Below are positions 16,193-26,246 of a stretch of DNA of 41,137 nucleotides, piece after piece. This stretch comes from Acidobacteriota bacterium (lineage in GTDB: Bacteria; Acidobacteriota; Terriglobia; Bryobacterales; Bryobacteraceae). The notes under the pieces are model-generated. The model saw only the letters and a list, made by a program, of their open reading frames with translations, ran no database searches and was not told the DNA's origin. Position 1 is the first letter of the stretch, and each line of letters starts with the position of its first letter. The stretch is taken from assembly GCA_005808475.1 (NCBI GenBank), contig SYLY01000084.1, forward strand, positions 1 through 41,137, given 5' to 3'. The position numbers and the translations under genes are program-made.

Positions 16193-17389
16193 CTACAGCA
16201 GCGACGGCGCGTGCTTCCGGAGCACCGCCTCGCTGAACTCCACGCCCATCCCCGGACCTTGCGGTGGGCGATAGTAGCCCCTCTCGAACGGCGCCGTGCA
16301 CAGCGCCATCAGTTCGTTGCCCTGCTCTCCCGTGCCGAAGCTCTCCGCCATGGGACAGTTCGGGTGCGAGATCACCAACTGCATCCCGAACGCGCTCCCA
16401 CCGCGATGCGGCATCACTGGCACCGACTTCGCGGCGGCCATCGTGGCTACGCGCCGTCCCGTGGTGAGCCCGCCGGACCACGTCAGATCCGGCTGCAGGA
16501 AATGCGCGGCGCCGTGGCGCAGCAGGATGTCGAAGCCGTAGTGTGTGAATTCGTGCTCGCCGCTCGCGATGCGCGTTCCCTTCACCTCGCGGCACAGCTT
16601 CTCATAGCCGGAGAGATCGTCGGGCAGAATCGGCTCTTCGATGAAATGCAGCCGGACCTCCTGGAGCCGCTCCGCCATCTCGAGCGTGAACGGCACGGTC
16701 CAGCGGCACAGGCAGTCGATCATCAGCAGCTTGTCCGGTCCGATCGTATTGCGGGCCTTCGTCAGCAAGTCCACGATCCTGGCCTTGACGCCATCGCCGT
16801 CGTCCGGACCGAGCGGCATCGGCAGCTTGAACGCGCCGAAGCCGAGCTTCAACCCGGCCTCGAGGTTCGGACCGGTGAAGTACGCGGGGACTTTCTCACG
16901 CACCTGTCCGCCGAGCAGCCGCCACACAGGCACGCCCGCGTTCTTGCCGGCGATGTCCCACAGCGCCAGATCGATGCCGCTCAGCGCCTGGATCGCGACG
17001 CCCTTGCGTCCGTAGAAAGACGTGGAGGCGAAGATCTGCTCCCACAGCATCTCGACGTTCAGCGCGTTGGTTCCCACCAGCAGATCCTTCAGGTGGTTGT
17101 CGATGATGTGGATGGCCGCCGTGCCGCCGCCGCCCATGCCGTATCCCGTGAGTCCCTGCTTAGTTTGAATGCGCACCAGGATGGCGCCGGTGAGTTGAGA
17201 GAAGGGGCCGAACCAGCGGTAACGGGCCGGATCGTGGTCGCCCTGGAAGCGGTTGCCGCCGAAGCGCGAGGCCGGCAGCATGGAGAAGGGCGCGGCCTTG
17301 ACGGAGACGATTTCCTGGCGGTCCACCGCCCCGGCGGCGAGCGCGGCGGGAGCGGCCAGCAATTGACGGCGGGACATGGCGAGGTTCAC
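16193..17389 (-). CDS. exported enolase-superfamily sugar-acid dehydratase, RhmD (L-rhamnonate dehydratase)-like
   Basis: 398 residues of the mandelate racemase/muconate lactonizing group. A Tat-like signal (MSRRQLLAAPAALAAG) is present. The barrel carries the three expected metal ligands in LMIDCLCRW (Asp), HFIEEPILPDD (Glu) and IASGEHEF (Glu, followed by the His seen in RhmD), and a catalytic-type His in VPVMPHRGGSAFG. FKLPMPLGPDDGDG and GPFSQLTGAILVRIQT are also close to rhamnonate dehydratases. The reaction would be loss of water from an acid sugar to a 2-keto-3-deoxy acid. The exact substrate cannot be read from sequence. GTG 17389 and ATG 17377 are both possible starts; the Tat motif is kept either way. 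With the UxuA-like protein downstream of the receptor it suggests a sugar-acid locus. Confidence 0.82.
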   Translation of the reverse strand: MNLAMSRRQLLAAPAALAAGAVDRQEIVSVKAAPFSMLPASRFGGNRFQGDHDPARYRWFGPFSQLTGAILVRIQTKQGLTGYGMGGGGTAAIHIIDNHLKDLLVGTNALNVEMLWEQIFASTSFYGRKGVAIQALSGIDLALWDIAGKNAGVPVWRLLGGQVREKVPAYFTGPNLEAGLKLGFGAFKLPMPLGPDDGDGVKARIVDLLTKARNTIGPDKLLMIDCLCRWTVPFTLEMAERLQEVRLHFIEEPILPDDLSGYEKLCREVKGTRIASGEHEFTHYGFDILLRHGAAHFLQPDLTWSGGLTTGRRVATMAAAKSVPVMPHRGGSAFGMQLVISHPNCPMAESFGTGEQGNELMALCTAPFERGYYRPPQGPGMGVEFSEAVLRKHAPSLL

Positions 17390-17415
17390 TGGTTCATTCT
17401 ACAGTGGACCTACGG

Positions 17416-17421
17416 TACACT
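17416..17421 (+). promoter_or_regulatory. candidate -10 box for the small lipoprotein
   Basis: TACACT lies 6 bases before the ATG at 17428. No Shine-Dalgarno is present, so a leaderless start is implied if the box is real. The -35 region is poor. Confidence 0.3.
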
Positions 17422-17427
17422 GATCGC

Positions 17428-17534
17428 ATGGTTCGCTCGATCGCTTCCGTTCTGTTGCTGTTCGGCCTGCTTTCGGCCTGTTCGGAGAAGAACACCGTCA
17501 AGACGCCGGTTCCGCCGGCGCCGCAACGGACCAA

Positions 17535-17538
<4 letters not shown>
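17428..17538 (+). CDS. very small lipoprotein (36 residues)
   Basis: ATG 17428 to TAG 17536-17538. The protein is a basic start (MVRS), a hydrophobic core ([10 protein letters not shown]), the lipobox LSAC with the modified Cys at residue 18, and a short polar, proline-rich tail ([15 protein letters not shown]). It is exactly what a lipid-anchored small periplasmic protein looks like. No family is recognised; small lipoproteins of this size include entericidin-like and LptM-like proteins, but the mature part does not resemble them. It is the only plus-strand gene between 11583 and 22772, diverges from the RhmD-like gene and overlaps the 3' end of the DUF1552 gene by 4 bases. Expression is unproven. 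Confidence 0.5.
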
Positions 17539-18845
<1,307 letters not shown>

Positions 18846-18856
18846 TTCCCTATTCT

Positions 18857-21800
18857 CTACTTTCCAACGGTTTCGCGGCTGGCGGTCTGGACAGGTTCCT
18901 TCGACGGCTGGGCGGGCGCGGGCTCGCGGCGGTAGCGGAACTGGCGGCTGGATACGATCTCGGAGACCACTCGTGAGAAAGGAACATCGCCGCCCGCCCG
19001 CGCGATCTTCTCGATCAGCGGACGGTCCGAGGGAAGCACCGTGCGGCCCAACGCGTACCCGAGCATCTTACGCGCGAAGTTCCGAAGCACCTGCTCCTGC
19101 TGCGAGCGGATGTAGTCGAGCAGCCCGTCGACGCCGTTCAACTCGCGGCCATCGGCGAGCGGACTGGAATCGTTCACCGCCTTTCCATCCGAATAGCTCT
19201 CGCGCCAACGGCCCACCGGATCGTAACGCTCGAGCGGGAATCCCAACGGATCGATGCGCGAGTGGCATCCGGCGCAGGTGGCGTTGCGCTGATGCGCGGC
19301 GAGCTTCTCGCGAACGCTCATCTCGCCGAACTGTTGGTCGTCCGCGGGGAGCGGCGGTACGTTGGCGGGCGGAGGTGGAGTCGGCGTGCCGAGCACGCGC
19401 CGCAGCAGCCAGTCGCCGCGCTTGACAGGACTGGTGCGAAGGGGGGCTGACGTCGCGGTGAGCACCGCGCCCAACCGCAACATGCCGCCGCGATGGAACT
19501 CGGTGGCGCCGGTAACCAGTTCCAGATTGTCCTTCGACTTCACCGGCTTGGTGACGCCATAGTGTTTGGCGAGCGGCTGATTCAGGAAGGTGTAGCCGGC
19601 GAAGTACATCTCGTTCACCGGCCGGTCCCTGCGAACCACATGCTCGAAGAACGCGACCGCCTCGTCGTGCATGGCCGCGCGAACCTCCGGCGTGAACTCC
19701 GGGAAGCGGCCCGGATCGATGCCGCGATGCTCGTCGAACCGGTAGAATCCGAGCCATTGTCCGAAAAACTCTTCGGCGAACCGGCGCGCTTTCGGGTCGC
19801 CGAGCATGCGCCGCGTTTGCTTGTCGAGTCCGGCGGCGGTGGCCAATTCACCCGAGGCGGCCGCTCGACGGAGTTCGTCGTCCGGAACCGACGACCACAG
19901 GAAGAAACTCAACCGTCCGGCCAGATCCCAGCCACCCAGTGGCTTGGCGGAAGTCGCCTCGGCTGGCTGCTCGGTGCGGTACAGGAACGCGGGCGAGACC
20001 AGAATGCGCGCGATCAGCGCGCGCACCGCCTTCACATGGTCGTTGTCGCCTTCGCGCTGCCGGTCGTAAAACGAGCGGAGCCCCTCCTTGTCGAGTTCGG
20101 TCAGTGGACGGCGCCAAGCCTTGGCCGCGAGCCGTAGGCAATCGTCGATGTGGCCGCGCTCGCCGGCCTTGCGGGTTCGCATGGCGTGGTCGTAGGAGGC
20201 GCGCAGTTCCTTGAGGTGCTTGCGCGGCTCCTCGGGCAGGGCTTCGATGTCGGCGGGCGTCAGATCGGCGATGCCCTTCTTCTTCAGGTCGAGCTTGTAC
20301 TTGCCTTCGGTGAAATCGAGAATCGCGTCGTGATATTCGAACGACGTCAGTAGATCCGCCCAAGCCAGTTCGAGACGCTTGCGCGACGGCTCGTCGAGCA
20401 TCTTCTCCACCAGGAACCGGTCATCGCGGAAGTACTTCACCTTGACGTGGTAAATGTCGCGCTCGGGCTGATTGTACGCGGTGTTGTAGGGCGGAGGGAT
20501 CGGATCGCGATCGGACGGAGCGGGCTCTCCATGGGAGATCTGCGGCAGCCGCTCCGCGTAGGCGAGCACACCGGCTTTCCAGGCCCGGTAACCGGGCGCC
20601 TTCTCATCGCCCAGCACCGCCGAGATGGGACGGCCAGTGGCGAGTTCGGCGCGATCGGAAAGCGTGCATCGCAGGACGCCGTCGCCGTTGGGTCCGCCGC
20701 GGAACAGGCCCTCCGCCATCAGCTCCACCGCGCCGGCTCCGCCGGGAATCGCCAGGTCGAAATAAGTGGAAGCGCCGGCGGCCAGGGCGAACTCTTTCTC
20801 ACCGATCGGAGTTCCGTCCGGCGCCTTACCGAAGCCGAGTTTTTCCATCTGCGCTGCGTCCAGCGTCTCGAACAGGCTCGTCTGTTGGCCGGCGCTCCTG
20901 TCTTTGTTTCGCACACGAACCGTCGCGTTGCGCCAGATCACGTAGGGCTTGTCTTTCCCGTTCGGATTGGCGGACACGGCGGAGACGTGAACGCGCGCGG
21001 TCTGGCCGGCCGCGCGGAAGAATGTCCGGAAGCGGTGCATCGTCTCCGCCTTCACCGACTCGTCGGTGAGCACCAGCGCCCGTTCGTCGCCCTGGCCGCC
21101 TTCGGCCGCGCCACCCGCCCCCAGAAGCCATCTCGGCCACTCGATGAGAAACTTCTGGAGATCGCGGCAGCCCGTTTGGGCGCCTTCGGCCGCCTTGGCA
21201 TCGCCCGCGCCGGTGGGAGCGGGAAGCGCGTTCCAGCGCGAGACGATATCGGAAAGCGGGTATCCGGGGTCAGGCTCGTGCAGGACGGTCCAGATATGAC
21301 GCGCGAATTGGGGCGACAGCTTCTCTTTCGCCGCCAACGCTTCCAGCGTCGCACTCGCCTGGCCGAGTTTGGCGCGGTGCCGGTAGCGCCAAGCCACTAG
21401 TAACGCGTGCGAATAGCGGTCCAGTCCGTAGGGCTTGCCGCCCTCCCCCGACGCCGCGCGGAATCCGTTGGCAGTGTAGATCTCCTGAACCCGGTTGATC
21501 GCCGACAATTCGAATCCACTCTTGCCCGGATCGGGGAAGAAACCGAGCGGACCAGACCCGATCACGGCGTGCCCGGCCACCAGCTTGCCCGCTTCCAGAT
21601 AGCGTTCGAGCGCGGCATCCTGCATGAACTGGACGTCGCCGAAGTTGGTGAAGCCCTCGCCGCCCACCGAATCCGGCACGAAACCGTCGAGCCTCAGGTC
21701 GAGCCCGGTGAGATCCTTGATCGCGTAAAGATACTCGCCGCTGGTGAGCCGGCGCATGGTGACCCGGCCCGGATCGCCGGCGTTGCGCTCGGCATACTCC

Positions 21801-22114
21801 GACATCCGCGCCCGAACCCATCGCACCGCCGCCGCCCGGTCCGCGTCCGGCAGCGGGGCCGTGTTCGCGGGAGGCATCCGCTTGGTCTCGAGCGCCACCA
21901 CCACCTTCTCCCATTCGGCGAAGTGATCGCCGATCGACAGCTTGGTTGTCATCGCCGCGAGGTTGATTCCGCCCATTGCCGCCTTGCCGTGGCACTGAGC
22001 GCACGACTGGCGGAACGCCGCCGGAATCGCAGGCGCGGGCGCGGGCCAGGCGGACTGAGCCAAAAGGACAGCGGCGGCGGCCTTCCCGAGGTGGGGGATG
22101 CTCATCCTATTCAT
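18857..22114 (-). CDS. DUF1592-family exported cytochrome c protein (DUF1587-1595-1592-1588-1585)
   Basis: 1085 residues. The signal region is followed by a heme motif CAQCH at 38-42 with distal [11 protein letters not shown]. Domains in order: DUF1587 ([21 protein letters not shown]), a central region of about 300 residues, DUF1595 ([17 protein letters not shown] to [11 protein letters not shown]), DUF1592 ([18 protein letters not shown] to [13 protein letters not shown]), DUF1588 ([48 protein letters not shown]) and DUF1585 ([19 protein letters not shown] to SSRQFRYRR). This is the complete usual set. Function is unproven; the family is thought to join electron transfer with degradation of complex substrates outside the cell. 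Two nearby Met starts exist (22114 and 22105). It sits between ridA (22 bases) and DUF1552 (11 bases). Confidence 0.92.
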   Translation of the reverse strand: MNRMSIPHLGKAAAAVLLAQSAWPAPAPAIPAAFRQSCAQCHGKAAMGGINLAAMTTKLSIGDHFAEWEKVVVALETKRMPPANTAPLPDADRAAAVRWVRARMSEYAERNAGDPGRVTMRRLTSGEYLYAIKDLTGLDLRLDGFVPDSVGGEGFTNFGDVQFMQDAALERYLEAGKLVAGHAVIGSGPLGFFPDPGKSGFELSAINRVQEIYTANGFRAASGEGGKPYGLDRYSHALLVAWRYRHRAKLGQASATLEALAAKEKLSPQFARHIWTVLHEPDPGYPLSDIVSRWNALPAPTGAGDAKAAEGAQTGCRDLQKFLIEWPRWLLGAGGAAEGGQGDERALVLTDESVKAETMHRFRTFFRAAGQTARVHVSAVSANPNGKDKPYVIWRNATVRVRNKDRSAGQQTSLFETLDAAQMEKLGFGKAPDGTPIGEKEFALAAGASTYFDLAIPGGAGAVELMAEGLFRGGPNGDGVLRCTLSDRAELATGRPISAVLGDEKAPGYRAWKAGVLAYAERLPQISHGEPAPSDRDPIPPPYNTAYNQPERDIYHVKVKYFRDDRFLVEKMLDEPSRKRLELAWADLLTSFEYHDAILDFTEGKYKLDLKKKGIADLTPADIEALPEEPRKHLKELRASYDHAMRTRKAGERGHIDDCLRLAAKAWRRPLTELDKEGLRSFYDRQREGDNDHVKAVRALIARILVSPAFLYRTEQPAEATSAKPLGGWDLAGRLSFFLWSSVPDDELRRAAASGELATAAGLDKQTRRMLGDPKARRFAEEFFGQWLGFYRFDEHRGIDPGRFPEFTPEVRAAMHDEAVAFFEHVVRRDRPVNEMYFAGYTFLNQPLAKHYGVTKPVKSKDNLELVTGATEFHRGGMLRLGAVLTATSAPLRTSPVKRGDWLLRRVLGTPTPPPPANVPPLPADDQQFGEMSVREKLAAHQRNATCAGCHSRIDPLGFPLERYDPVGRWRESYSDGKAVNDSSPLADGRELNGVDGLLDYIRSQQEQVLRNFARKMLGYALGRTVLPSDRPLIEKIARAGGDVPFSRVVSEIVSSRQFRYRREPAPAQPSKEPVQTASRETVGK

Positions 22115-22136
22115 GGCGCGATTGCCTCCGCGGCCG

Positions 22137-22577
22137 TTACGGTTTGATCTCGAAGATCGTTTCCACTTCCACCGCGACCCCGGTGGGCAGCGAGGCGAAA
22201 CCCAGCGCGCTCCGCGCGTGGAAGCCGTCGCCTTCCTTGCCGAACACTTCGTGGAACAGATCGGACGCGCCGTTGATCACCAGATGCTGTTCGATGAAAT
22301 CCGGGTGCGAGTTGACGCAACCCAGCACTTTGACGATGCGCAGTCCATCCAGCGTGCCGTGCGCGTTCCACACCGAATTGAGAATCTTGGAGGCGCAGTC
22401 GCGCGCGGCTTGGTAGCCCTGCTCGGTGGTCAATCCGGCGCCCAGCTTTCCCTTCTGCGTGCTGACGTGCCCGGAAGAGAGCAGCGTGGAACCCACGCGA
22501 ATGCACAGGTTGAGGTATCCGGGCGTGGTGGGAGCGAAGGCGATCCCAAGGCTTTCGGCTTTGGCTTGTGGTGACAT
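22137..22577 (-). CDS. RidA family (YjgF/YER057c/UK114) protein
   Basis: About 146 residues. RidA proteins deaminate reactive enamine/imine intermediates made by PLP enzymes. The family Arg is present in FHARSALGFASLPTGVAVEVE, matching the usual Arg-Ser and following beta strand; GHVSTQKGKLG and GTLDGLRIVKVLGCVNSHPDF are also typical. The start is ATG 22577; a TTG immediately upstream is possible. A TACAAT hexamer ends 9 bases before the ATG, so the message may be near-leaderless. It heads the run RidA, DUF1592 protein, DUF1552 and is the only cytoplasmic member. Longer RidA proteins like this may belong to one of the Rid2-Rid7 subgroups, which I cannot tell apart here. Confidence 0.87.
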   Translation of the reverse strand: MSPQAKAESLGIAFAPTTPGYLNLCIRVGSTLLSSGHVSTQKGKLGAGLTTEQGYQAARDCASKILNSVWNAHGTLDGLRIVKVLGCVNSHPDFIEQHLVINGASDLFHEVFGKEGDGFHARSALGFASLPTGVAVEVETIFEIKP

Positions 22578-22586
22578 CAAGCCGCT

Positions 22587-22592
22587 ATTGTA
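22587..22592 (-). promoter_or_regulatory. candidate -10 box of the ridA run
   Basis: Minus-strand TACAAT, one base from consensus, 9 bases before the ridA ATG at 22577. The -35 region is poor. Confidence 0.45.
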
Positions 22593-22701
22593 CCCTGCCC
22601 GGCGTTCGAATTTTCGGATCGGGGAATGAGGGAAAGGTACTACATGGCATGGTACGACGCATCTCCAACCTCTAGATGGTCGAAATGGGACTTCTCACCT
22701 C

Positions 22702-22730
22702 TTGGCCCACTCCGGGGCGGACGGTAATCT
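22702..22730 (+). promoter_or_regulatory. sigma-70-type promoter of the duplicated-domain exported protein
   Basis: TTGGCC (22702-22707), a 17-base spacer and TAATCT (22725-22730). Transcription from about 22737 would give a 36-base leader holding AGGAGA at 22761-22766, 6 bases before the GTG start. This gene therefore has a conventional leader, unlike several neighbours. Confidence 0.55.
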
Positions 22731-22772
22731 GTCCTTGCAAGCCATTACGAACACATACTTAGGAGAAAATCA

Positions 22773-23558
22773 GTGACCCCCAGATTCGCCGCCGCAATCG
22801 CCATCGCCGCCATTTCAAGCCTGCCCGCCGCCGCGCAGAGCGTCTTTTCCAATGCGTTCCTCCGGGGACCGTACACGCTGACCGAGCGATCGTTCAAGCA
22901 GAACAACTACTTCGAAACCGCGGTCGGCAGGCTCGAGGCCGACGGCAACGGAGGCGTCAAGGGGACCGCCATGCTCCGGGTGAACGGCCGCAGCACCGTC
23001 CCCACCAACGTGACCGGCTCCTATGCCGTCAACCCGGACGGCAGCGGACTGCTCCAGTTGACCCACGCACCCACGGTCTCCGACGCCGGCTCGGGACCGT
23101 TCACCGAAAACTTCCGCATGATTCTCGGCCGGATCGATTCCCATCTGGCGCGCGTCGACAACGGCGTTTTCACCACCGGCATCCTCACCGCGCAGGTTCC
23201 CCTCGTGGCCCCCGGCTTGACGTTCGAAGTCACCAAGGGCGACTATCTGATAACCGAAACCGGCCAGTTCGGCTACGCGGGACAGTTCAACTGGCTGGGC
23301 AAGTTGACTTTGGACGACAAAGGCAAGGTGCGCGGCTCGATGGTCTATCAGGGCTTCGACCAGCAGAACACGGTCTTCTCCGTGACGGGCGACTACACGG
23401 TCAACCCGAACGGCACGGGCACGCTCACGTTCTCTCATCTCAACGCCGGCCAGTTGGTGTTCCACCGGTACTCTTTCGTCGCCGGCACGGGCAGCGTCTT
23501 TTCGGCGGCGCGCATCGACTCCGGGGCCCAGACGACGGTCGCGATGGAACGCCAGTAG
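22773..23558 (+). CDS. exported beta-rich protein with an internal duplication, function unknown
   Basis: 261 residues from a GTG start with AGGAGA 6 bases upstream. A Sec signal (FAAAIAIAAISSLPAAAQ) is followed by two related modules: residues about 51-98 (GRLEADGNGGVKGTAML to VTGSYAVNPDGSGLLQLTH) and about 175-222 (GKLTLDDKGKVRGSMVY to VTGDYTVNPNGTGTLTFSH). The repeats share the pattern of a D-x-G turn, a KG/RG strand and a VTGxYxVNPxGxGxL strand, which indicates a duplicated beta sheet or beta barrel. I know similar repeats only as uncharacterised exported proteins of acidobacteria. A strong hairpin follows the stop, so the gene is monocistronic. It has no Cys and no lipobox, and no enzymatic motif is visible. 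Confidence 0.82.
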   Translation: MTPRFAAAIAIAAISSLPAAAQSVFSNAFLRGPYTLTERSFKQNNYFETAVGRLEADGNGGVKGTAMLRVNGRSTVPTNVTGSYAVNPDGSGLLQLTHAPTVSDAGSGPFTENFRMILGRIDSHLARVDNGVFTTGILTAQVPLVAPGLTFEVTKGDYLITETGQFGYAGQFNWLGKLTLDDKGKVRGSMVYQGFDQQNTVFSVTGDYTVNPNGTGTLTFSHLNAGQLVFHRYSFVAGTGSVFSAARIDSGAQTTVAMERQ

Positions 23559-23574
23559 GTTCTTCTCCCGGCGC

Positions 23575-23614
23575 ACTCGCCCTCCGGAGCCCGAGACGGC
23601 TTCGGAGGGCGAGT
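23575..23614 (+). terminator. 17-bp hairpin after the duplicated-domain gene
   Basis: Arms 23575-23591 and 23598-23614 pair over 17 positions with only one G-U, around the loop CGAGAC. It starts 16 bases after the stop at 23558. Only two T follow, so it lacks a classical U-tract. The right end lies 26 bases before the -10 box of the sulfatase gene. Confidence 0.72.
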
Positions 23615-23640
23615 TGCCGTTGCTGCCGTCCCGCGAGGTG

Positions 23641-23646
23641 TAGAAT
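23641..23646 (+). promoter_or_regulatory. candidate -10 box of a leaderless sulfatase transcript
   Basis: TAGAAT lies 6 bases before ATG 23653 and no Shine-Dalgarno is present. TTGCTG at 23620-23625 could serve as the -35 with a short spacer of 15. Confidence 0.42.
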
Positions 23647-23652
23647 CTCGGG

Positions 23653-25017
23653 ATGGCTTCCTCTTCCTGGTCCCGCCGCCGGTTTCTCGCGGCGGCTTCG
23701 CAGGCCGGCGCCGCGATGGCGCAGCCCGGCTCCCCGCCGCCGAACATCGTGCTGATCATGGCGGATGACCTCGGCTACGAAACGCTCGGCTGCAACGGCG
23801 GAACGTCGTACAAGACGCCCCATCTCGACAAGCTGGCTTCGACCGGCGTTCGCTTCACGCACGCCTACGCGCAGCCGCTGTGCACGCCCACCCGGGTCCA
23901 ATTGATGACGGGCCAGTTGAACTTCCGCAACTACAAATCGTTCGGAGCGATGCACCCGGACGAAAAAACCTTCGGCCACATGATGGGCCGGCACGGATAC
24001 AAGACCGCCATCGCCGGCAAGTGGCAACTCTACAGCTACGACGGGCCTGGGTCGAAGTATCGCGGGACGGGCAAGCTTCCGGAAAAGGGCGGCTTCGACG
24101 AGTACTTCCTCTGGCACGACCGCTACACCGAGGACAAGGGCTCGCGCTACGCCGATCCCACGATCAACGACAACGGCAAGATGCGGAAGGACGGCAAGGG
24201 CAAGTACGGCCCCGACCTGTTCAGCGACTACCTGATCCGGTTCATGGAGCGCAACAAGGACAAGCCGTTCTTCGCTTACTATCCGATGGCTCTCACGCAT
24301 GGGCCCTTCAACACCACGCCGTGGAGCAAGGATTGGGCCAAGGGCGACCGGTTGAAGGACGATCCGAAATACTTCGCCGACATGGTAGAGTATCTGGACC
24401 ACGACACCGGCCGCGTGCTGGACGCCATCGACAAGATGGGAATCGCCGGCCGTACGCTGGTGCTGTTCTACTCCGACAACGGCTCACCGCCCGAAGTGAC
24501 GTCGAAGATGGGGCCGATGACCATCCCCGGAGGCAAGCGCCTGACCACCGAGGCTGGAATGCGCGTTCCGATGATGGCGCGGTGGCGCGGCGTGACTCCG
24601 GTGGGAAAGGTCTGCCCCGATCTGGTGGATTCCACCGACTTCCTGCCCACGATAGTAGAAGCGACCGGCGGCAAGTGGTTCGACGGATTGCCGCTCGATG
24701 GGCGGAGCTTTCTGCCTCAGATCCGGGGGCAAAAGGGGAATCCTCGCGAGTGGCTGTTCTCGCACTTCGATCCGCACCCCAGTTGCAAGGCGGACATCAA
24801 GCCAACGCGTTTGGCGTGGGACCAACGGTGGAAGCTGTACATGAATGGGCCGATGTTCGATTTGAAGAACGATCCGTTCGAGAAGTCGCCGCTGGCGAAG
24901 GGCCATGCCGAAAGCGCGGCGGCGCGGCGGAAATTGCAGGGCGCGATCGACCATTGGGCGAAGGTGAATCCACCGGTGTTCCGCAAGTTCGAGCCGGATG
25001 GGCGCCCGGCCTATTAG
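23653..25017 (+). CDS. Tat-exported type I sulfatase
   Basis: 454 residues. A Tat signal (SRRRFLAAASQAGAA) precedes an alkaline-phosphatase-fold sulfatase. NIVLIMADDLGYETLG gives the metal-binding Asp pair, and LCTPTRVQLMTG contains the C-x-P-x-R sulfatase signature with Cys77, the residue converted to formylglycine. IAGKWQL, THGPFNTTP and LFYSDNGSPPEV supply further active-site Lys, His and Asp-Asn. Sulfatases of this kind remove sulfate esters from sulfated glycans. The Cys-type site needs a formylglycine-generating enzyme or anaerobic maturase, which is not in the window. The natural sulfate ester cannot be read from sequence. Downstream lies an unrelated candidate defence pair 38 bases away. 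Confidence 0.93.
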   Translation: MASSSWSRRRFLAAASQAGAAMAQPGSPPPNIVLIMADDLGYETLGCNGGTSYKTPHLDKLASTGVRFTHAYAQPLCTPTRVQLMTGQLNFRNYKSFGAMHPDEKTFGHMMGRHGYKTAIAGKWQLYSYDGPGSKYRGTGKLPEKGGFDEYFLWHDRYTEDKGSRYADPTINDNGKMRKDGKGKYGPDLFSDYLIRFMERNKDKPFFAYYPMALTHGPFNTTPWSKDWAKGDRLKDDPKYFADMVEYLDHDTGRVLDAIDKMGIAGRTLVLFYSDNGSPPEVTSKMGPMTIPGGKRLTTEAGMRVPMMARWRGVTPVGKVCPDLVDSTDFLPTIVEATGGKWFDGLPLDGRSFLPQIRGQKGNPREWLFSHFDPHPSCKADIKPTRLAWDQRWKLYMNGPMFDLKNDPFEKSPLAKGHAESAAARRKLQGAIDHWAKVNPPVFRKFEPDGRPAY

Positions 25018-25055
25018 AACCGTTGTGAGAGACTGGTCGGAAGGCGCGCGGCGGA

Positions 25056-26246
25056 ATGAAGCTCGAAGCAATCAGGATTCAGAACTACCGGGCGATCCGG
25101 AAACTCCACGTAAAGGACCTGCCCTCGTTCATGGTCGTGGTGGGTGCGAACGGGTCCGGTAAGTCCACCTTTTTCGACGTCTTCGGCTTCCTGCGGGACG
25201 CCCTTCGCGGCAACGTCCGGCAGGCGCTGGACGCGCGCGGCCGGTTCCAGGAGGTCGTCACGCGGGGCCATGAGAACGAAACGATTCTGATCGAGTTGCT
25301 GGTCAGAATCCCGATCGCCGGGTCATTGCGCAAGGTGACCTATCACCTCGAGATCGGGCTCGACGACAAGCGGCCGTCGATCCGAAAGGAGATCCTCCGC
25401 TACACACGGGGCCCGCGCGGCCGGCCCTTCGACTTCCTCAGTTTCACGAACGGCCGGGGATACGCCGTGAGAAACGAGCAGGACCTCTCGAAACGAGACG
25501 AGGAACTCGATCGCGACGACCAAGTGCTCGATTCGCCGGATATCCTCGCCATCAAGGGCCTGGGCCAGTTCGAGCGGTTCAAGGCGGCCAGCGCCCTGCG
25601 GCAGTTGCTCGAGAACTGGCATGTCTCCGACTTTCACATCGGCGCGGCGCGCGGCAGAAAAGAGGCCACGGGCACGACCGAACATTTGTCGGAGACCGGC
25701 GACAATCTCCCGCGCGTCGCCCAGTACCTCTATGAGAACCACCGCGAAGCCTTCGACGTGATCTTGGCCAAGATGAAACGGCGCGTTCCCGGCTTGGCGG
25801 GCGTGGAACCGGAGTTGACCCAGGACGGCTATCTGATTCTTCGCTTTCGCGACGGATCGTTCTAGGCCCCGTTCCTAGACAGATATGTCTCCGACGGGAC
25901 GATCAAGATGTTCGCCTACATGGTGCTCTTGCACGATCCGAAGCCTCATCCCCTGTTGTGCATCGAGGAACCCGAAAATCAACTGTATCCGCGCCTCATG
26001 GAGGAACTCGCCGAGGAGTTCCGCGGCTACGCCGCGTGGGGAGGCCAGGTCATGGTATCCACTCACTCCCCGGACTTGTTGAACGCCGTCAAGCTGGAGG
26101 AAGTATTCTGGCTGGCAAAGCGGAACGGCGTCTCCACAATCCACCGGGCTTCCGGCAACGAACAACTCGTGCGGTACGTCAAGGACGGGGAGAAAATGGG
26201 GTATCTCTGGAAGGAAGGCTTCTTCGACGGAGCGGACCCGTCTTGA
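25056..26246 (+). pseudogene. AAA_21-type ABC/SMC-like ATPase interrupted by an in-frame amber codon
   Basis: One continuous frame of 397 codons. The first part (25056-25865) has the SMC-like N-terminus MKLEAIRIQNYRAI and Walker A GANGSGKST at 30-38. At codon 270 (25863-25865) the sequence reads TAG. The same frame then continues without damage: FLDRYVSDGT (ABC signature region), LLCIEEPENQLYP (Walker B, about 300-309), MVSTHSPDLLNA (switch His) and a normal end at 26246. Comparable ATPases usually have Lys before this point (I expect DGSFKDPF), so a single A-to-T change would explain the stop. Neither half alone can make a full ATP site. Its stop overlaps the TTG start of the DUF4276 gene. 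The alternatives are a recent pseudogene, readthrough, or sequence error. Confidence 0.8.

Noticed and set aside
22578..22772. Possible riboswitch or small RNA in the divergent gap
   Set aside because: No known aptamer core was recognised; the gap is explained by two divergent promoters and one leader.
25908..26246. Independent small gene starting at ATG 25908
   Set aside because: It lies in the same frame as the ATPase, lacks a ribosome binding site and starts after the ABC signature; it is the 3' part of the interrupted gene.
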